DNA of 5,079 nt from Phycisphaerae bacterium (GTDB taxonomy: Bacteria; Planctomycetota; Phycisphaerae; UBA1845; UTPLA1). The notes under the pieces were generated by a model. The model was given only the letters and a program-made list of their open reading frames with translations, ran no database searches and was not told the DNA's origin. Location of the stretch: positions 1 through 5,079 of the forward strand of contig JAJDEC010000432.1 in NCBI GenBank assembly GCA_029259995.1, given 5' to 3'. Both the position numbers and the translations under genes were made by a program. Below are positions 4,939 to 5,079 of the stretch, one piece after another; the stretch's first letter is position 1; the number at the start of each line of letters is the position of its first letter.

Positions 4939-4953
4939 CGCTCTGAAAGAGCG
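4939..4953. repeat. Delta hairpin, copy 1
   Basis: CGCTCT-GAA-AGAGCG is a perfect 6-bp stem. With its trailing AAACAG it matches the second copy at 16 of 20 positions, and two of the four differences are the two partners of one base pair. Confidence 0.65.
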
Positions 4954-4982
4954 AAACAGGACAGCCCGAAGTCAGTGCAGAT

Positions 4983-5017
4983 CGCGAACGCGGTCGAAGC
5001 GCAATCCCGGGTTCGCG
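4983..5017. repeat. Inverted repeat with 7-bp arms
   Basis: CGCGAAC (4983-4989) and GTTCGCG (5011-5017) are perfect complements separated by 21 nt. It lies between the two delta hairpins and shows no relation to the module hairpins. It could be chance in GC-rich DNA. Confidence 0.3.
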
Positions 5018-5035
5018 GCCAACACAAAGCAATAA

Positions 5036-5048
5036 GCCCTGAAAGGGC
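5036..5048. repeat. Delta hairpin, copy 2
   Basis: GCCCT-GAA-AGGGC is a perfect 5-bp stem followed by GTTACAG. It is the second copy of the element at 4939-4953, starting 96 nt further on (4940 to 5036), with a T-A pair replaced by C-G. Confidence 0.65.
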
Positions 5049-5079
5049 GTTACAGATCACTCGCAAGCGCGTCGAAGCT

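Larger units (their letters stand above)
4637..5079. other. Repeat-rich non-coding region after the dUTPase gene
   Basis: No credible gene is seen in these 443 bp. Bases 4637-4711 show no structure that I can support. Bases 4712-4915 are the second hairpin module, and 4939-5055 contain two hairpins of another family. Short open frames on both strands here encode peptides such as IAQPFKAG that come from the palindromes. The region continues past the window edge. Confidence 0.7.

Noticed and set aside
4983..5030. tRNA-like segment with GGGTTCG
   Set aside because: The T-arm-like string has no matching acceptor, D or anticodon arms at the required spacing.

Overview
The window is GC-rich bacterial DNA that most resembles Planctomycetota. 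The main clues are a dockerin-like Asp/Asn-rich C-terminus (residues ADMNNDG..DGRDI) of the type that often ends planctomycete secreted proteins, and intergenic DNA packed with short palindromes whose chance translations (IAQPFKAG, PSRRDG, PLPHGRGS) I recall from spurious planctomycete protein predictions. The phylum is inferred from these signs, since no rRNA or marker gene is present.

Layout. Bases 1-204 hold the 3' end of a secreted or surface protein gene (+). It converges on a saccharopine/lysine 6-dehydrogenase-type NAD(P)-dependent oxidoreductase (235-1377, -). A 180-bp divergent intergenic region carries one plausible sigma70-like promoter for each direction. On the + strand follow a two-TM RCK potassium channel (1558-2550) and, 58 bp later and probably in the same transcript, a membrane GT2/GT21-like glycosyltransferase related to ceramide glucosyltransferase/HpnI (2609-3850). 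After a repeat-rich gap comes a dimeric all-alpha dUTPase (4211-4636). The rest of the window is non-coding and repeat-rich.

The most interesting part is 3851-5079. Two modules of almost equal length (3971-4173 and 4712-4915) flank the dUTPase gene in direct orientation. Each holds six hairpins in the same order, gamma-alpha-beta-beta'-alpha'-gamma', at nearly the same spacing. Each module is also an inverted pair of a gamma-alpha-beta half-unit. Stem sequences differ between copies by changes on both arms that keep pairing, so the fold appears conserved rather than the sequence alone. A further hairpin family, also with a paired change, lies at 4939-5055, and a possible fragment of another dispersed repeat lies at 3899-3925. 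The layout resembles REP/BIME-type or MITE-like elements, but no transposase is present here.

The genes do not form an obvious single pathway. The channel sets K+ flux under cytoplasmic ligand control, the glycosyltransferase probably glycosylates a lipid, the dehydrogenase acts in amino-acid metabolism, and the dUTPase keeps uracil out of DNA.
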